Assembly (NCBI GenBank): GCA_965243185.1
Contig: OZ251531.1
Location: 2,666,001-2,730,000 of the forward strand
Reading direction: 5' to 3'
DNA: 64,000 bases
DNA from: CBDBCU01 sp965243185
GTDB lineage: Bacteria > Chloroflexota > Dehalococcoidia > Lucifugimonadales > UBA3495
In this document: positions 61,204 through 64,000 of the stretch, piece by piece
Numbering within the stretch: position 1 is the first letter of the stretch
Layout: each line of letters starts with the position of its first letter
Notes under the pieces: model-generated
Seen by the model: only the letters and a program-made list of their open reading frames with translations
The model's database searches: none
What the model was told of the DNA's origin: nothing
Program-made: the position numbers and the translations under genes

Positions 61204-62991
61204 CTACCCCATTCGCGGTTGCCAGTTAGGGAAAACCCGGCGGTTTTTCTCCAAGAAGGTTTGAGGGTCGTTATAGACATTCAGGAATATCGGAGTTGCA
61301 GTCAGGCACAGGGGAGATACGGGGCCGGCTACCATGAAAGAATACTCGCGACTCTCGTCGGAAAAGGCGGACGCCGGGTCTTTGAAACTCTGGTAAAGGC
61401 TGATGTTTTCCCTCTCCCCGCCAACTAGTTCTCTCAAGGACACAAGCTCACTGCCCATACTCAAACCATGTCCAAAGAACTGGATCCGGGTCTGACGTAC
61501 TATGTCGCTGGACACGCTAGCCAAGGACTGGCTAATGAACATCCAGCCCAAGCCATACTTCCGGGTGGTGCGTGCAGAATCCGACAGACGCGCCCGGATG
61601 CGCTTGGCGTAATCGTCATCACTTGGAGCTTGGGCCGGAGCCAAGCGGTGGGCTTCATCGATTACAACCAGTGTGTTGAGGCTAACATTATCACGGTATG
61701 CCTCCTCAGCATACCGGTTAATCTCGCTCAATAGTTGGTTCACGACGATGTTGCGAATACGGTCGTTCCACTGTATGACGCCGTCGTTCTCACTACTGGC
61801 CGCCAAGTTGATGTTGACTATCGGCCTAGTTCCGGAACGATTCGACAGCATACTCCTGATGATGTTGCTCGTACCACGAGCATTATCACGTCCCGTGTTG
61901 AACAAGTTCATCATAGGTCGCCAGTCTTCATTAAAAATGGCGTCCTTGTCGGCGCGCTCCATGGTATTTACCACACGGGCGACGGTGGTTTCACCGGTGT
62001 AAATCTGTCTTCCCTGCAACGCATCGCGTACCGCACTCCAAGCGTTGTCGAAAGCATCCCTCGTGTGCAACCTTGCTAGGGTGACGTTTCCTTGCAACGC
62101 CCTGCGGATTCGCAAAGCAGCCTCACTCGGAGCCTCCGGGTTGCCTCTGGGATGTATACCTAGCGAGTTGTTGATAAAGCGCGACTCTGTCAGCAATTCC
62201 TCCACAAGGTCCCAGCTCGACAGTACAATATTGCTGACGTCGATGTTGATGATTTCGCGGCCAAGTTCCTGAATACGCTGGGCAATGTTCAACTGGAACT
62301 GTTCGGGCTGACCGGTTAATCCCTTAGCAAACTCACCCTGAGGGTCAACTATAAGAACCCCCATTTCCGGGTGGGTGGCATAAGCCAACAGAATGAGCTT
62401 GGCCAAGGTGCTTTTGCCCGACCCACTACGGCCAAATATGCCGATATGATGGGCTTCGGCAAGCTGGCCGGAAGCCCCGTTGAACTGGCGGAACCACATC
62501 GGCAGGTCAAGCTCAGACTGGTAAGACGTGCCGAGATAGAAAACGTTATCCAAGTGAGCGTGGATGATTTCGTTAACGACCTCATTGGTAGCTATCTTGA
62601 TGTCCGTTCCCGTCGGTGGAACAGTCCCCATACTGGATTCCCGAAAACCGGTGGGAACCTCCCTGTACACAGCACTGACCCGCAGCTGGCCGTCGTGAGT
62701 GTCTTGGTCTTCGCTAACATGGTCGACCTGGCCGCGCCGGCGGGCCAAAGTGAGCATAGCATGGTCTTCCAGCATACGGTTTTGCAGATGCACCTCGGTA
62801 ATCTGACCCAAGGCGTACTGCGTCGCTCCCTGCTGGCGAAATTTAAGAACCGCCATTTCGCCGACCAATTTGTTCTCGGCAGCGGCTCCCCGGATGTTCA
62901 TTTTGATTTCGGTGGTGGTCGAAGGAGAGCCAATGGTGCCAACCGACTCGGCGTTGGCAAAGGCTTGGTCTATGGAGTTGTTGCTGGTCAT
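61204..62991 (-). CDS. herA: HerA-like DNA-translocating ATPase
   Basis: A 595-residue protein of the HerA/FtsK superfamily (DUF87). An N-terminal HAS-barrel-like part (VGEMAVLKFRQQGATQYALG) precedes Walker A IGIFGRSGSGKSTLAKLILL near residue 185, then VLIVDPQGEFAKGL. Walker B is TLVVIDEAHRLAPAQ, with the sensor TTRKYGLGWMFISQSLASVS and the arginine-bearing RQTRIQFFGHGLSMGSE. It follows the NurA-like gene by 14 bp, as in NurA-HerA end-resection or defence pairs. Base composition is lower in GC than the rest, suggesting transfer. Confidence 0.88.
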   Translation of the reverse strand: MTSNNSIDQAFANAESVGTIGSPSTTTEIKMNIRGAAAENKLVGEMAVLKFRQQGATQYALGQITEVHLQNRMLEDHAMLTLARRRGQVDHVSEDQDTHDGQLRVSAVYREVPTGFRESSMGTVPPTGTDIKIATNEVVNEIIHAHLDNVFYLGTSYQSELDLPMWFRQFNGASGQLAEAHHIGIFGRSGSGKSTLAKLILLAYATHPEMGVLIVDPQGEFAKGLTGQPEQFQLNIAQRIQELGREIINIDVSNIVLSSWDLVEELLTESRFINNSLGIHPRGNPEAPSEAALRIRRALQGNVTLARLHTRDAFDNAWSAVRDALQGRQIYTGETTVARVVNTMERADKDAIFNEDWRPMMNLFNTGRDNARGTSNIIRSMLSNRSGTRPIVNINLAASSENDGVIQWNDRIRNIVVNQLLSEINRYAEEAYRDNVSLNTLVVIDEAHRLAPAQAPSDDDYAKRIRARLSDSARTTRKYGLGWMFISQSLASVSSDIVRQTRIQFFGHGLSMGSELVSLRELVGGERENISLYQSFKDPASAFSDESREYSFMVAGPVSPLCLTATPIFLNVYNDPQTFLEKNRRVFPNWQPRMG

Positions 62992-63005
62992 TGCAGACCT
63001 CCTGC

Positions 63006-64000
63006 CTAGGTGCGGTAGCTCCGCAAACCGTGGTAAATGTCGCTGGTCGGTCCGCTGTATTGCAGACCGGCTTCAGTGGTGGTCAAACCGATAACAGCGG
63101 TCATCGCCGGGGACAGGCTTTTAACCATCCGGTCGGCAATGAACAACGGGAAAGGCTCCATCGTCCGGGCCGATTGGCACTGCCCCCATACAGCACTCAA
63201 CAGCGTTGCCAGTTGGTACCGATTGTTGGCGGTGCCGCTGGTAGTCTCCAGCCGTAGTGCCGGGATCTGATTGTTTGGGCGGTAATAGAGAATGTGAACA
63301 TCGTTAAGACGCTCACAAGACTCATCTGCCAATTCCTGAAGGTCGTGCCCATAAGAACGGTGGACACTTTCAGTGTTGATGTGCCAACGCGACCTAGGCG
63401 GATTGAGACGTTGCGGGATGGTATATTCACCCGCTTCCAGAACCAGGGTCATCAAGCTCCGGTCGTCCCCGCTTCCTATCACCCCTATCTCCGCGCTGAT
63501 TTCATTGTTGGAAGTGTATTTAGGCACACCAACATAAGCGACGTCCGACCGCGAATTGGAAAGTATATGTAGATACGCATCCAAAGCGTCTTGCAACCTC
63601 TCGTACAATGCTCCGGTGACGGTCAACTCAAGGGCCTCCGCGGAAGCCGCCAAGGCTTGGTTCAACTGGATTACTGGGGTAGCCAGAGAGTTGTCGATGA
63701 ACCTGACGCCGTGCGGTGCCTTAACCGCCAGGTCCAACTCCATCGCTATCATCAATCCAGTAGCGACACGATTGGTCATGTGGTGGTGCTGTTCCATCTC
63801 CAAAAGCACCTCAAAATGGGGGGCTTCCCAATAATGCTGTTCCGAAGGTGGGGTAAGACCTTCTACCGCGATAGCTGCTATCGCAACAACGTCCGTTGCC
63901 AGCAGGTTCTCTGTAATGCGGGCACCGTCAACGCCGCAGGTTGTGGGTTCCTCCGCCGCCGGCAAATCATTTTGCCGCGCCAGCAGTCCCTCGTCCCGCA
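63006..64000 (-). CDS. nurA: NurA-like nuclease (5' end beyond the window)
   Basis: At least 330 residues. The frame runs off the right edge; the internal TTG at 63965 is not the real start, since coding continues upstream (DEGLLARQNDLPAAEE). NurA-like features are TCGVDGARITENLLATDVVA (an Asp-Gly strand at the start of the fold) and GVRFIDNSLATPVIQLNQAL (second conserved Asp), with a C-terminal LQYSGPTSDIYHGLRSYRT. NurA is a 5' end-resecting nuclease working through the HerA ring. Similarity is recognisable but weak, so this depends partly on the adjoining herA. Confidence 0.65.
   Translation of the reverse strand, partial: RDEGLLARQNDLPAAEEPTTCGVDGARITENLLATDVVAIAAIAVEGLTPPSEQHYWEAPHFEVLLEMEQHHHMTNRVATGLMIAMELDLAVKAPHGVRFIDNSLATPVIQLNQALAASAEALELTVTGALYERLQDALDAYLHILSNSRSDVAYVGVPKYTSNNEISAEIGVIGSGDDRSLMTLVLEAGEYTIPQRLNPPRSRWHINTESVHRSYGHDLQELADESCERLNDVHILYYRPNNQIPALRLETTSGTANNRYQLATLLSAVWGQCQSARTMEPFPLFIADRMVKSLSPAMTAVIGLTTTEAGLQYSGPTSDIYHGLRSYRT

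Noticed and set aside
1..64000. rRNA, tRNA or CRISPR loci
   Set aside because: Looked for T-loop-like motifs, rRNA hallmarks and spaced repeats; none found by eye.

Overview
The window is GC-rich bacterial chromosome, packed with genes on both strands. The gene mix suggests a member of Chloroflexota, perhaps a Dehalococcoidia/SAR202-like lineage: two MmgE/PrpD proteins, an F420/flavin luciferase-like monooxygenase, an MBL-fold hydrolase, Thr-Pro-rich lipoproteins, secreted plant-type LRR modules and GTG/TTG starts. This is inferred from gene content only; no rRNA or tRNA gene was seen, so taxonomy stays open.

Layout. 0-9 kb: a secreted protein of unknown function between palindromic repeats, a minus-strand MBL hydrolase/luciferase-like/MoxR operon, an MmgE/PrpD protein, a polyprenol-phosphate sugar synthase and a decayed membrane glycosyltransferase. 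9-21 kb: housekeeping genes (peptide deformylase, CCA/poly(A)-polymerase family, SecD-SecF, Nudix, endonuclease IV, PgpA, MazG), a retropepsin-like protease pair, a CAP-like membrane protein and a tandem pair of 4-TM proteins. 21.2-22.3 kb: an insertion sequence with inverted repeats, a 9-bp target duplication and an A7 slippery site. 22.4-33.7 kb: a surface-polysaccharide locus with APS kinase, UDP-sugar dehydrogenase, sugar-phosphate transferase, sulfotransferase, Wzx-type flippase, an O-antigen-ligase-like protein carrying a very large LRR insertion, and a double GT2 protein. This reads as a sulfated exopolysaccharide pathway. 33.7-38.6 kb: a phosphate-starvation block (PhoB/PhoR, secreted HNH-family nuclease lipoprotein, PstS) with two arrays of TTAAC-type boxes at 11-nt spacing.

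38.7-51.4 kb: Uma2 protein, second MmgE/PrpD, alpha/beta hydrolase-fold protein, IspH, a flippase-like membrane protein, duplicated HEPN/PaREP1-like genes, CTP synthase overlapping a methyltransferase-Mrr-type nuclease fusion, a transaldolase-family protein and Rho. 51.4-53.2 kb: a tandem array of BECR-like toxin/DUF2283-like antitoxin pairs, with one decayed copy. 53.3-56.0 kb: a two-component system overlapping a lipoprotein gene. 56.1-57.3 kb: an ISAs1-like element with a broken transposase. 57.4-61.1 kb: a substrate-binding lipoprotein with two fused modules and a radical SAM protein with a helix-hairpin-helix tail. 61.2-64.0 kb: a HerA ATPase and NurA-like nuclease pair, apparently lower in GC, running off the window and probably part of a defence island.

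The most unusual items are the O-antigen-ligase-like protein with about 800 residues of LRR inserted in its extracytoplasmic loop, the mosaic toxin-antitoxin array, the methyltransferase-nuclease fusion coupled to pyrG, and the NurA-HerA pair. All functional calls rest on reading motifs by eye; no database search was run.
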